Assembly: GCA_026225945.1 (NCBI GenBank)
Contig: JAMJFZ010000856.1
Span: forward strand, 1 to 64,000
DNA length: 64,000 nucleotides
From: Cricetomys ansorgei
Taxonomy: Eukaryota > Chordata > Mammalia > Rodentia > Nesomyidae
Direction of reading: 5' to 3'
This document shows, one piece after another, positions 31,884 through 42,402 of the stretch. A model generated the notes under the pieces. That model made no database searches. It saw nothing but the letters and a program-made list of their open reading frames with translations, and was not told the DNA's origin. Numbering within the stretch: the stretch's first letter is position 1; every line of letters begins with the position of its first letter. The position numbers were made by a program, and so were the translations under genes.

Positions 31884-32222
31884 TGATGGCTAATTTTTAT
31901 TGACAAACTGTCACACATGGGAAGAAGGAATCTCAATTGAGAAATTGCGTCTTGGTATGTGGGTATGTCTGTGGGGTATTTTCTTACTTGCTAATTTATA
32001 GAGGAGGGACCAGCCCACTGTGGGCGGTACCATCTCCAGGCAGGCGGGCCTGGGCTGTGTAAGAAGGTAGCTGGGCAAGTGGCAGGGAATCAACCAGAGC
32101 TGGTCCCGGCTCTGGCTCCCTCAGTGATCGATTATTAGGGTCTACAACTGTAAGCCAAATAAGCCAGCCCTGTTCCTAAATTGCTTTGGACCATGGTATT
32201 TTCCCTCAGCAATAGAAAAGCA
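31884..32222 (+). mobile_element. Old interspersed repeat, family not named
   Basis: The segment GTGATGGCTAATTTTTATTG through TAAGCCAAATAAGCC to AGCAATAGAAAAGCAA looks like a common dispersed rodent repeat. I cannot name the family with confidence. Confidence 0.5.
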
Positions 32223-32787
32223 AAGTACAACAGTCAGCTTGCTGTACAGTGGGTTTTATACCTGAGTCTGTGTAGCCTATGGCCAGTATCCCTAAGTCTG
32301 ACTTGTTACATCCCACGGTGCTGGGGTTTGAACACCTCCTGCAGGATGCAAGTGTTGTCCATATATGCCAGTGACTTATCAGCCACTGTGACAAAATACC
32401 AGAGGCCACAGCTTGGCTCATGGTTTCAGAGGCTTCAATTCATGGGTAACTGGTTCTGCCACTCTGAGCCTTCTGTCAGCATTGCAGTAACCCTGGTCAT
32501 GAAGTCTGGCTCTGGTTCTGAACACTTATTTATATTAAGAGCAAAAGGCATAGTGTATATACAGAGAAATGGGGGAAATAAATGGTCAGGGAGCATATTT
32601 GATTTTCTTGGTTGGTTGTAGTTTAAAAGAAACATTGCTTGCTATTCATCAAGTCATGGCCAATTTGGTTGTTCCAAGAGTTATCGTTTGGCTTCCTGGA
32701 TTTTGGGAAAGAGAGAGCAGGTGGCTTCCTCCAAGCCTAGCTTGGAGAGAACAGCTGATTCGTTGATGCAGACGTCATTTTTTTTGA

Positions 32788-32905
32788 TTTTGAGACAGAA
32801 TGGCCAAGCTGACCAAAAGCGTGCTCTGCCATTACCCTTGAACTCCTTTCTGCTTTCCTCCTCCAGGCTCTGGGATTACTATCCTGTACCACCATGCCTG
32901 GCTCA
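32788..32905 (-). mobile_element. B1-like SINE, diverged
   Basis: GATTTTGAGACAGAATGGCC to CCACCATGCCTGGCTC, the complement of a B1. Confidence 0.65.
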
Positions 32906-33412
32906 GTATTCTGTTTGGATACACAGTCTGGCCCCTAGCCACTGAATCCAGCCTCTCAAGTGGTTTTGCAAATTATAACTTGTATTAACTCATAATATTT
33001 TATGGCGCTCGTTGTTGCTATTGAACTGTAACACTTTTAAACAGTGATGTACAATCATCTTATCCTATGAATCTAAGTTAATCCAAAAGTTTGGTCTAAG
33101 TGGGAAGAAAGTCAATTGTAAAGTAAGCATCATTTGATGGAAACATTAATTACTGAAAGCCACGTTAGAATTCTGGGCTCCCATTGCCGGTTTCACTTTG
33201 AAGTGACCTTAAGAAACTCTCCTGCCCTCCAGCCTCAGTTTCCCACTCTGTAAACTAGAGATAATAAGCATTTAGAAAGTAAGAGATGGTGCCTGGTTAA
33301 CGTGTTATTTGTTGTAACAGCGGGGTAATGAGAGCAGTAAAGATACACAAAGATTCTCACAGCAGCCACAGACCCCTCCCACCCCAGGGTAACTCATTCG
33401 CTTTGCTTGCAG

Positions 33413-33572
33413 AGCAATGGATCAGTGGCTGACTGAGCACAGCTTTGACAGCCAGTATGATCACCTGTGTGAAGAATCACCCGTAGGCTTTTTCCAGAGC
33501 GCACACCGCAGGCCCTCCATCAGACAGAGTCTCCTCCTGAACTCAGCCAAACCCTCAGGCCCCAACAATTAA
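33413..33572 (+). CDS. Candidate terminal coding exon, unidentified
   Basis: CTTTGCTTGCAG is a strong acceptor. In the exon an ATG at 33417 opens a 51-codon frame (starting MDQWLTEHSFDSQ) that ends at a TAA at 33570. AATAAA follows at 33575-33580, only a few bases beyond the stop. The residue mix is unlike a repeat translation, and no SINE overlaps it. I do not recognise the peptide. Against it: the 3' UTR would be extremely short, no partner exon was identified, and a 51-codon frame is not improbable by chance. It could be the last exon of a plus-strand gene whose other exons lie upstream, or chance. Confidence 0.3.
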
Positions 33573-33574
33573 TG

Positions 33575-33580
33575 AATAAA
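33575..33580 (+). terminator. AATAAA poly(A) signal candidate
   Basis: It lies immediately downstream of the 33413-33572 exon candidate. AATAAA alone is common, so the support is the position. Confidence 0.3.
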
Positions 33581-33589
33581 CAAGCCACA

Positions 33590-35590
33590 AGCAATTAACA
33601 TACAAAGCACAAAAACTATACTGTTTCTTAATTCCAAAGATAAAAAAGATCATAACACCACCTGTTAGCAGCTTCCCCAGTGAGGAAAAGACTGAGTGTG
33701 TGGACACCAGTTGATTGTCACTGTGTCCATGTCTGTTTGCAGTTTCCACATTGGTTCTAATTGAGTGTGTCTTATTTCTATAGCGGAAAGTATTTTAAAT
33801 GTTAGAAACCTGGAATGGCAATATAAGCAAGTACATGAAAATAAATGTTAGCCTTTTGGCCCATAAAAGTAAGTGTCAGAAATTCTGCTTTCGTATCTAA
33901 CCAAGACAGGATCGAATGTGTGCTGAGTTATGGGGCTGGGCTGGCACCACGCTAAGCGATCTATCTCACGCATTATCTTAGAACCCTGGCTGCCGTTTCA
34001 CCATTGTACAGATAAGAACAAAGTCACAGAGAGCTGAGATCACTGTCGAAGTCTAAGCAGACGCTGGGTTCCGAACGAGCTATCTGCTCCAAGAGTGACT
34101 TCCACTAAACCCTGAACTCTGATTTAAAGACTGCTATGGTTGTTTCCAATGGCCATCATCTGTCTCCCAAGCAGGAACCCACTGGCTCTGAGAGTCTTCC
34201 ACTGACTTAAGCAAACTATGAGGTTAAGGGGCTTAAGCAATGGCTGCTACATCCAGGCATGACATCGGGTACCAGCTGTGGGACAAAGCCCTAAAGGGCT
34301 TTTTTTTTTTAACCTATTTTATTTTATCTGTAGAAATGAGCCATCTTCCCAAAGATCTCTGGCAACTTAACAGAAATTTCACTCAGACTGTATGTGTAGC
34401 AATTATCCACATAATTAACAGAAATGACAGGAACAAAGGGGCAGATACCCTGGCACTCCAGGGAAGAGCTCCTTCTCATCACGCTACTGGAGAGAATTTC
34501 CAACATGCACCAGTAGGGGGCACCCACCGCGCAGGGGGAACGGCTTCCGATCAAGCTGGGGTACCATCATCCCCAGCCAGAAGTACAGCAGGTGCACTCC
34601 CTCCCTACTTCCCCCGAGGGATATGCCCAGATAGCCAGCCAGGTGATGAGAGAGGAGGGAGAGCCCTCTCACTCCTCCTGCTCCGCTCCCCCAATTGAAA
34701 CCTTCTTGTCTCTTTACCTGCCTCCCTTGCCACTGGAAAAGAAAAGGAAAAGGAAAAGGCAGAGAAAGGTCCCCACTGACCAAACTCTGGGTGGGTGGGT
34801 GGATGGGAGACATCGTCTCTCTGGATGAGATTGCCAAGGAACCAGGCCATGATGCCACGTACCAGGGCTCCACCTCTGTATCCCCACAGCCTTTCAAGCC
34901 CACCTCCCAACAGGAGGCTCTGTCAGACTGTCAGTGGCCATGGTGACTGACCAAGGCCCTGAATGTGCCCTTTCTGGGCTCTCAGACAGAGAAGAGGTCT
35001 TAAGAATCCAGGAAGTCAGGAAAATGAAACAGCTAGACAGAAAAATGGGTTTGTAGAAAAATCAGTTTAGCTCTGCCTGAGGTATGGAAGTATATAGTTG
35101 TTTCTGGTGGTCATTGATTATTGTGGTCTTATAAATTTAGCAATGAAAATAGCTACACCTTATTGGCTATAAGCATGTATCAACAGAAAATTCTATTGTG
35201 AAAAATAGTTATTATAGCATCACACATTTGGCCTGTAGCAGGAATCCAGTCCAGGTCTTGCGGAAGTCTGGTTAGGAAATGGTTAAATCAGAGTAATGTC
35301 ACTCATCTCAGGGCTGCCATGATCCAGTGGGGGAAACTGGAGTTCATCAGAATAAAGCATGCCCTGGGAAGTTTGGAGTCAAGGTTTGAGTTTTCCTATG
35401 TTGGAGACACACACTCAGATCCCAAATCCGGTGCCTCCTCGACTTGGCCACTACACGCTGGAATCATAAGCAATGTTCAAAAGGATGACTTTGAGTGAAA
35501 AGACTGCATTTGTCACAGGGTTATACAAGTCTGTTTTTTCTTTTTTTCTTTTGAGAGAGGGTTTCAGTTAAAGAGTTAAAAGGGAAGCCA
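33590..35590. other. Non-genic stretch
   Basis: No gene recognised. The longest frame (from 34240) has no family resemblance. A CTCF-like site is at 34510. Confidence 0.5.
34510..34523 (+). promoter_or_regulatory. CTCF core-motif match
   Basis: CCAGTAGGGGGCAC fits the CTCF core CCASYAGRKGGCRS at all 14 positions. It is not inside a B2 that I can recognise. Occupancy is unknown. Confidence 0.5.
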
Positions 35591-35599
35591 TTGAAGCAG

Positions 35600-36275
35600 T
35601 GAACAAAGTGAGAAGGAGGGGTTATCAGATGAGCCCAGGGTCCAATCCTTCCCATGGCCACAGTGAGTGTGGGGAGGGGGTGAAGAGGGAGGGTGACATG
35701 GATACTGGCTCTGGCTCTGTGAGGCCCGGAACTCTGGGACTTGAGAACCCACCCCTCAATAGAAAAGCTCCCCTCTGGAACCACCAGGGACCCACTACCT
35801 GGCTGCAGCGGTCCCCCAACCTGGCAGAGCAGCTTTACCAAATGAGGGCAAAAAATCCTACCAATCACAGGCCACCCTGGGAAGCCCCCCTCCCCCCCAC
35901 TATATAAAGAACAGTTTTCTGCATTCTGTTCATTAAGGACCTCAGCTGCCTTTGTTGCCTTCCTCCCAAGTGGAGGCAGCTGTGAAGAGAAGAAGCACAG
36001 AAAAGCACCTCAGCTCAGCCAGGGATATTTCCCTTCAGAACTGCAACACTGGGGAAGCTTCTTCCCTCAGAGCAGAGCAGAGGTGAGTTGCTACATTGTG
36101 ACACTCCAGCTTAGCTGGGCAAGCCTTCTCTTCCTGCAGAGCAGTGTGGTTCCTGGCTTCCAGGATACCTTCCCATTGGAGACAACTTCCCCACCTCAGA
36201 GCTGTGTGGTCCCTGGGCTCGGGACTGCAAGGCCACTTTTCCATCTCTGTCCTAGCTGAATAAAAACACTAACAA
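35600..36275 (+). mobile_element. LTR-like element or promoter-bearing repeat
   Basis: A GC-moderate stretch with TATATAAAG near 35900, a GTGAG near 36083 and AATAAA near 36259, in the spacing of an LTR U3-R. No paired LTR, PBS or clear TG...CA boundary was found. It could equally be a host promoter. Confidence 0.35.
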
Positions 36276-36324
36276 TACCCACCCACTGCTCCAATCATAA
36301 CAAATGCACACATTCAAGATTTAT

Positions 36325-36418
36325 CCTAGCATTTGGAAGTAGAAGTGGGTGGATCCCTGTGAGTTCAAGTCCAGGCTATTCAGAGGTACAGAGAGACCCT
36401 TTGTTCAAAAACAAGTAA
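36325..36418 (+). mobile_element. B1 SINE fragment
   Basis: GGTGGATCCCTGTGAGTTCA core. Confidence 0.7.
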
Positions 36419-36434
36419 ATTTCCTACCCGGCTT

Positions 36435-36640
36435 TAAAATTTTACTTTTTTTATTTTATGTGGATGGGTGTGTTGTCTGCATGTATGTCTGTGTAGCACA
36501 TGTATGCTTGGTGCCTGAGCAGTTACGTGCAGGTGGTTGTGAGCTGCCATGTGGCTATAGAGAATGGACCTGGGTCCTCTGAAAGAGCAGCTGGTACTCT
36601 TTAACTGCTGCTGAACCATCTCTGCACCCTTTTACTGGTC
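36435..36640 (-). mobile_element. B3/B2-type SINE
   Basis: Complement of the SINE head (GCTGAACCATCTCTGCACCC) at the right and body with GGACCTGGGTCCTCTG. The IAP provirus begins just past it. Confidence 0.75.
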
Positions 36641-36656
36641 TGTGTGTGTGTGTGTG

Positions 36657-37007
36657 TGTTGGGAGCCGATATTATTCGCCATTAGAAGATGGCGCCGGCT
36701 CCCTGCTTCCTGTTTCTTCACGGGAGCATTGTTTGCTCTTGCGCATGCACTGACTGTGTAATCTGCTCAAGATAACCACATGCTAATTGGGATAGTAAAA
36801 GCCGCCGATTGAAGGCAGTATACTAATTAGGTTCTGCAAGAGCACCAATTGGCAGGGAAAAACATTCCCCAAAACTCTATATTAGTTGGGGGTTTTCTAG
36901 ACTCGTGGTCCTTCTACATCTGCTATCTAAAAGAGCTGTTAATAAATTGTTGTCAGAAGAATTCTGTTTTGCCGCGTCTCCTTTATCGGCGAAGGTAGCG
37001 CGCGACA
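36657..37007 (+). mobile_element. 5' LTR of the IAP-like provirus (351 bp)
   Basis: TG...CA ends. It carries AAGATGGCGCC (36686-36696), which resembles a YY1 site, a CCAAT box near 36845, a TATA-like TCTATATTA near 36876 and AATAAA at 36941-36946. It should drive the provirus and could act on neighbouring DNA. Confidence 0.93.
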
Positions 37008-37010
37008 AGG

Positions 37011-37028
37011 TGGTGCCGAAACCCGGGA
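37011..37028 (+). other. Primer binding site, tRNA-Phe type
   Basis: TGGTGCCGAAACCCGGGA is complementary to the 3' end of mammalian tRNA-Phe, the usual IAP primer. It begins 3 nt after the LTR. Confidence 0.92.
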
Positions 37029-37130
37029 AGCTGCCGACTCCTGGGCAGAGGAACTATACGAGGGACCCCGGCTGCTCGTCGGAAAGGAATTCAGAACTGA
37101 CGGCGCATGAGGCCTAGGCGCTCTTCTGCA

Positions 37131-37138
37131 AGGTATGA
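37131..37138 (+). promoter_or_regulatory. Candidate env splice donor
   Basis: CTGCAAG|GTATGA in the leader, with GT at 37133-37134, before the gag start. It would pair with the acceptor at 42344 to give a subgenomic env mRNA. Confidence 0.55.
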
Positions 37139-37323
37139 TTTATCTTGCTCTCTCGGTGTTCGTGCTTGTTGCTTTCTTTTTTTGTATTGGTGTGCTGTCT
37201 GTGTCTCAACTGTGGGAAAAGTGATAAAAAGTGCACGTATCCTTTCTGTACCACCACATAATTCGCTGTCAGTCTCAGGTAGATAACTGAGCAAGCGCTC
37301 CCGCTCCTGTAGATAAAGGAAGC

Positions 37324-39114
37324 ATGGGAAATCAACAGATAAAGCCGATTCTGGATGCAATGCAGGCGTTGCTTAAGCAGAGAGGCTTAAAGATATCAGA
37401 AAGGGTGCTGAAAAATTTTTTAAAAGAAATAAATCGTGTAGCACCGTGGTTTGTTAGTACAGGGTCCCTAACTAAGGGCTCCTGGGACAAACTCGGAATA
37501 GATCTAGCTAACGAAAAGGAGAAATCTAGGTTGAGACCGGGGACATGGCCTGTTTTAAAATTAATTAGGGCCTGTCTAGAAGATGAGAAATGTAAAGAGC
37601 TAGTGAAGGAAGGACAACGAGCATTAGCCGACCACCAAGATAGTCTATCAGAAGCAGAGGAGAGGAGAGGCATAAATACAAAAAAGAAGCCTCTAATTAA
37701 GACACTAGTGAGTAAGGAAAAAAAAGAAAACCCAAAAGAAAAGGGAAAAAGTTTATACCCAGTGTTAAAAGAGTTTCAAAAACTCAAGGTTAGTGCCTCT
37801 TCCTCAGAGGAGACGTCCTCGGAGGGAGAAGAAAAAGATGACTCATTTAGCTCAAAACAAAAACAGAAAGAGCTTGACCTTGAGGAACAGGCTGAACTGG
37901 AGGAGGAAGTTGCAAGATATGAGCCTGATCCTCCTTATGCGCCTGGATTTAACCCTTCCGCTCCCCCTTTAGAGGAGGAAGTGGTAGTAGTCCGGCGAAA
38001 GACTAAAACTACACCAGAAAAGAAAAAGGTATCTAGCTCTATGATCCCAGAAAAGGAAAGAAAAAAGATTAGGGCAGCTTTTCCAGTATGGGAGGATAAT
38101 CAAGTGAGACAGTATGCTCCATTGGATATCAAACAGTTAAAGGCCCTAGCAGAGTCAGTACAAACATACGGCATTAATGCCTCTTTTACTCAGGCGCTAG
38201 TGGAACGCTTAACGTCCATGGCCCTGACTCCTGAGGATTGGTATAACACTGTTAAGGCATGTCTTACTATGGGACAATATTTGGATTGGAAATCTATTTT
38301 TCAAGACCTGTGTGCAGGGCAGGCAAGACAGAATGCAGCTAATCAACAACCGCACTGGACTTATGACATGCTTACGGGACAAGGCCAGTGGGCTGCTAAT
38401 CAAACAGTTTATCCGCCTGAGGTTTATGAGCAAATTAATAAAGCAGCAGTAAAAGCTTGGAAGAGTTTGCCAAACAAAGGACAGGTTACAGGGAATTTAA
38501 CAAAAATTATTCAGGGACCTAATGAGCCGTTTTCAGACTTCGTTGCTAGAATGATGGAAGCAGCAGGAAGGATTTTTGGAGACCCTGATACGGCTATGCC
38601 TCTGATAGAACAGCTGATTTTTGAGCAATGTACAAAGGAATGTAGACAGGCAATTACCCCATGGAAAGGAAAAGGATTGAGTGCTTGGATGAAAGCATGT
38701 AGAGAGATAGGGGGACCCTTAACAAACTCAGGATTAGCTGCTGCAATTTTATCCGCACAAAAGAGTAATGCTATAAAGTGCTACAAGTGCGGTAAAGCTG
38801 GTCATGTCCAGAGGCAATGTCGAGGTAATGTCAAAGACAATCAAAATGAAGGAAGAAAACAGCCAGGAATGTGCCCTAGATGTAAAAAAGGGAAACATTG
38901 GGCAAATGAATGCAGATCAATCAAAGACGTCAAAGGGAGACCTCTTACTGAACAGTCAAAAAACGGGCAGAGGGGCCCCCGTCCCCAGGGCCCTCAAATG
39001 TATGGGGCAGTAGAAGAGACACCACTCCGCGGGTCTGTGAAAGTGGCATCATCAGGAGGGTCACCTCCGGATCAGCAGGATTGGACTTGCACTCCACCAC
39101 CAGAGCAGTACTAA
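37324..39114 (+). CDS. gag: IAP-like Gag polyprotein (596 aa), intact
   Basis: Structural polyprotein of the particle. The ATG is the first in the leader and gives Met-Gly-Asn-Gln, an N-myristoylation-type start that would target Gag to the plasma membrane rather than the ER. The matrix region is followed by a Lys/Glu/Ser-rich linker. A PSAP late-domain motif is at about residues 211-214. The capsid carries a major homology region (QGPNEPFSDFVAR, about residues 397-409). Two CCHC zinc knuckles are at about 486-499 and 517-530. There is no stop or frameshift. The 3' end overlaps pro through a slippery site at 38958. Length and order fit betaretroviral/IAP Gag. Confidence 0.95.
   Translation: MGNQQIKPILDAMQALLKQRGLKISERVLKNFLKEINRVAPWFVSTGSLTKGSWDKLGIDLANEKEKSRLRPGTWPVLKLIRACLEDEKCKELVKEGQRALADHQDSLSEAEERRGINTKKKPLIKTLVSKEKKENPKEKGKSLYPVLKEFQKLKVSASSSEETSSEGEEKDDSFSSKQKQKELDLEEQAELEEEVARYEPDPPYAPGFNPSAPPLEEEVVVVRRKTKTTPEKKKVSSSMIPEKERKKIRAAFPVWEDNQVRQYAPLDIKQLKALAESVQTYGINASFTQALVERLTSMALTPEDWYNTVKACLTMGQYLDWKSIFQDLCAGQARQNAANQQPHWTYDMLTGQGQWAANQTVYPPEVYEQINKAAVKAWKSLPNKGQVTGNLTKIIQGPNEPFSDFVARMMEAAGRIFGDPDTAMPLIEQLIFEQCTKECRQAITPWKGKGLSAWMKACREIGGPLTNSGLAAAILSAQKSNAIKCYKCGKAGHVQRQCRGNVKDNQNEGRKQPGMCPRCKKGKHWANECRSIKDVKGRPLTEQSKNGQRGPRPQGPQMYGAVEETPLRGSVKVASSGGSPPDQQDWTCTPPPEQY
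38958..38964 (+). promoter_or_regulatory. gag-pro -1 ribosomal frameshift site
   Basis: A AAA AAC lies in the gag reading frame exactly as X XXY YYZ requires. GC-rich sequence that can form a stem (GGGGCCCCC... CCAGGGCCC) follows within ~10 nt. Pro is open in the -1 frame. Confidence 0.85.
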
Positions 39115-39867
39115 CTCCTACCATGGGGTGTCAGCCTATCCCCTGGATCTACATGGTCCGTTACCTCCTGACACCGTAGGATTGGTTATTGGCAGATCAT
39201 CCACTACCTTGAGAGGATTAGTAGTACATCCAGGAGTCATTGATCAGGACTATGAAGGATGCATAAAGATCATGTGCTCTTCCCCCCGAGGAATAAGTTC
39301 TATCTCTCCTGGGGATAGAATAGCTCAACTTCTTGTTCTCCCCAGTCTACATAACATGTTTCCAAACAAAGATCAGGTCAGAGGAAACCGGGGATTTGGG
39401 TCCTCAGGAGGAGGCCATACCTTTTTATCATTAGAGCTAGATAGGAGGCCAACTCTGGAACTAACAATTGAAGGAAGAATGTTCACAGGGTTGTTAGATA
39501 CTGGAGCAGATACCACCATTATTTCAACTACTTGGTGGCCTCCGGAATGGCCTGTAAATCAGTCAGAGCAGTCTCTACAGGGTTTAGGGTATGAAGCTGC
39601 TCCCAATGTCAGTGCTAAAACGCTGCATTGGGAAGATCCAGAAGGAAGAAAAGGCATTGTTATCCCATACGTCCTGCCACTTCCTATTAACTTATGGGGA
39701 AGAGATGTTCTTAAGCAAATGGACTTTAGACTTACAAATGGTTATTCCCCCCAAAGTCAAAACATGATGAAAAAGATGGGATGTGTGCCAGGAAGAGGTT
39801 TAGGGAAAGATTTACAGGGGCGTACCAGTCCAATACCTATAAAAAATAAACAAGACAAGACAGGACT

Positions 39868-39874
39868 GGGTTTT
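39868..39874 (+). promoter_or_regulatory. Likely pro-pol -1 frameshift site
   Basis: G GGT TTT is in the pro frame two codons before the pro stop at 39878. The pol frame opens only after the TAA at 39847-39849, so a shift must occur in this narrow overlap. The heptamer is permitted but less common. Confidence 0.6.
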
Positions 39875-42324
39875 TCCTAGAGGCCATTGAGGAGGCAATT
39901 CCTATACCTTGGCAGTCAGAGGAACCGGTGTGGGTTCCTCAATGGCCGCTTACCTCTGAAAAATTACAAGCAGCAAAAGAATTAGTCCAAGAACAAGTAA
40001 CATTGGGACACTTAGAGATCTCCCATTCCCCATGGAATAGTCCAATATTTGTAATAAAAAAGAAGTCAGGAAAATGGAGGCTTCTCCATGATTTAAGAGC
40101 CATCAATAGACAAATGCAAGTCATGGGCCCTATACAGAGAGGGCTACCTCTCCTTTCTACATTGCCAAGGCACTGGGATGTGATCATTATTGATATTAAA
40201 GATTGTTTTTTCTCAATTCCTTTACATAATAAAGATAAAGTTAGATTTGCTTTTACTTTGCCCAGTGTTAATCATGAAGAACCTGATAATAGATATCAGT
40301 GGAAAGTACTGCCACAAGGTATGGCTAATAGTCCTACCATGTGTCAAATCTATGTGGCAGCGGCAATTCAACCTGTTAGAGATAAGTATAAAAAAATTAG
40401 AATTTGTCATTACATGGATGATATCTTGCTTTGCTTTAATAATCTAAAAGTATTGCATCAAGCATTTGCCATGTTGATGGAAAATCTAAAAGATAAGGGG
40501 TTGTTTGTAGCACCAGAAAAAATACAAGAAGGAGATGTGAATAAATTTCTAGGATCTATAATAACCTCTACTACTATTAAGCCACAAAAAGTGACAATAA
40601 GGAGAGATTCATTAAAGACTTTGAATGACTTTCAAAAATTGTTAGGAGATATTAACTGGATAAGACCTTACCTAAAGTTAACAACTGCTGAACTACAACC
40701 CTTATTTAAAATTCTGGAAGGAGATTCGGCAATAACCTCTCATAGAGAATTAACACTTGAAGCTTCTCAGACACTTGAAAAGGTGGAAGAATGCTTAAAG
40801 GAAGCATTATTGACACGTGTTGATCCCTCCTTGTCATTTCTATTATGCATCATCCCGTCGCCTAAACAACCAACAGCAGTGCTATGGCAACAGGGGCCTT
40901 TGTTATGGGTTCATTCTCATACCTCACCAGGACATGTACTAGGACATTATCCTACCTTGGTGGCTGATTTGGCTATGAGAGGCATTCAACTAGCGTTACA
41001 CACTTTGGCAAAGAACCGGAGAAAATTATCAGCCCATATACTAAATTTCAGGTGCAAACACTTTGTGCCACTATTGATAATTGGGCTGTCTTGAGATGTA
41101 TTTTCTCAGGACAAATTGACAATCATTTTCCTAAACATCCGCTCTTACATTTTGCTCGTACAAATGCTTTTATATTTCCTAAAGTCACTAAAAAAGACCC
41201 GATCCTTAACGCCACAGATATCTATACTGATGGCTCTAAAACTGGCATCGGAAGTTATGTTGTAAATAATCAGCCTACACAAATCAAATATGATTTTAAC
41301 TCTCCACAACTTGTGGAATGTGCTGTTGTAGCTACAGTCTTGAGAAAATTTCACGAACCTGTTAATATCATTTCTGATTCTCATTATGTAGTGAGAGCTG
41401 TTCAAATTTTAGAAGTGGTTGATTTAATAAACTCTAAAAGCACAGTGGCTACTGTATTTTCGGATATACAGACATCAATAAGAAACAGAACTAATCCTTT
41501 CTTCATTCAACATATTAGAGCTCATACTCTGTTACCTGGCCCCATGGCTACTGCTAATGCCATGGCAGATAAAGCTACAAAAGGGATTTATTTGGCTACC
41601 TCTCCTATTCAATTGGCTTCTGAATTCCATACCCTATATCATGTCCCAGCTAATACATTGAGACAAAAATTTCATATATCTCGTGCTGAAGCTCGAGATA
41701 TTGTGCTTAAGTGTAACAACTGTGCAGAGTTTCGCTCTGTACCATCCTTTGGTGTTAACCCTAGAGGGTTACAGCCATTACATATTTGGCAAATGGACGT
41801 GACTCATTATAATGGCTTTGGAAAAATGAAATATATTCATGTATCTGTGGATACCTGTTCTGGCATTATCCATGCAACCCCCTTGGCGGGAGAGAAGGTG
41901 ATTCATGTGATCACTCATTGCCTAGAGGCATGGGCAGCCTGGGGCAAACCATTACAACTAAAAACTGACAATGGTCCGGCGTATACATCTAAGCCATTTC
42001 AACAATTCTGTCAGAGAATGAGAGTTCATCACGTGACTGGGCTACCCTATAATCCACAAGCTCAAGGCATTGTGGAACGTGCTAATGGCACTTTAAAAGT
42101 CTACCTACAAAAACAAAGGGGAGGAATAGGCCCCGCCATGGGACCTAAGACATCTATTTCCCTATCCCTATTTACTCTAAATTTTTTAAATTTGGACTCA
42201 GAAGGACGGTCTGCTGCAGACAGACATGCTTCTCATACTGTTCCGAAAGAACAAGTCAAATGGAAAGATGTGATCAATAATCAATGGAAAGGCCCGGATC
42301 CAATATTAATAAGATCCAGGGGAG

Positions 42325-42344
42325 CTATTTGTGTTTTTCCACAG
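42325..42344 (+). promoter_or_regulatory. env splice acceptor candidate
   Basis: A pyrimidine-rich TTTGTGTTTTTCCACAG ends at 42344, 58 bp before the env ATG. It makes a good partner for the leader donor at 37133. Confidence 0.65.
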
Positions 42345-42402
42345 GACCAAGAAAACCCAATCTGGGTACCTGCAAGGCTAACCAGAATTATCAAAAAAGA
42401 AG

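Larger units (their letters stand above)
38952..39880 (+). pseudogene. pro: IAP-like pro: dUTPase-like and aspartic protease, one frameshift
   Basis: The pro frame opens at 38952, in the -1 frame to gag, and begins with a dUTPase-like N-terminal part (SAGLDLHS). Near 39135-39160 the homology moves to another frame, consistent with loss of one base; the original frame stops at 39177. The later frame holds the rest of the dUTPase fold (GVIDQDYEG and SPGDRIAQLL), then the protease with catalytic DTGA at 39497-39508, and a C-terminal glycine-rich G-patch. Because of the break, frameshifting from gag would stop before the protease. The single-base break should be checked against reads. Confidence 0.85.

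Noticed and set aside
34240..34698. 152-codon open frame
   Set aside because: No motif, no splice or promoter context, overlapping frames on the other strand.
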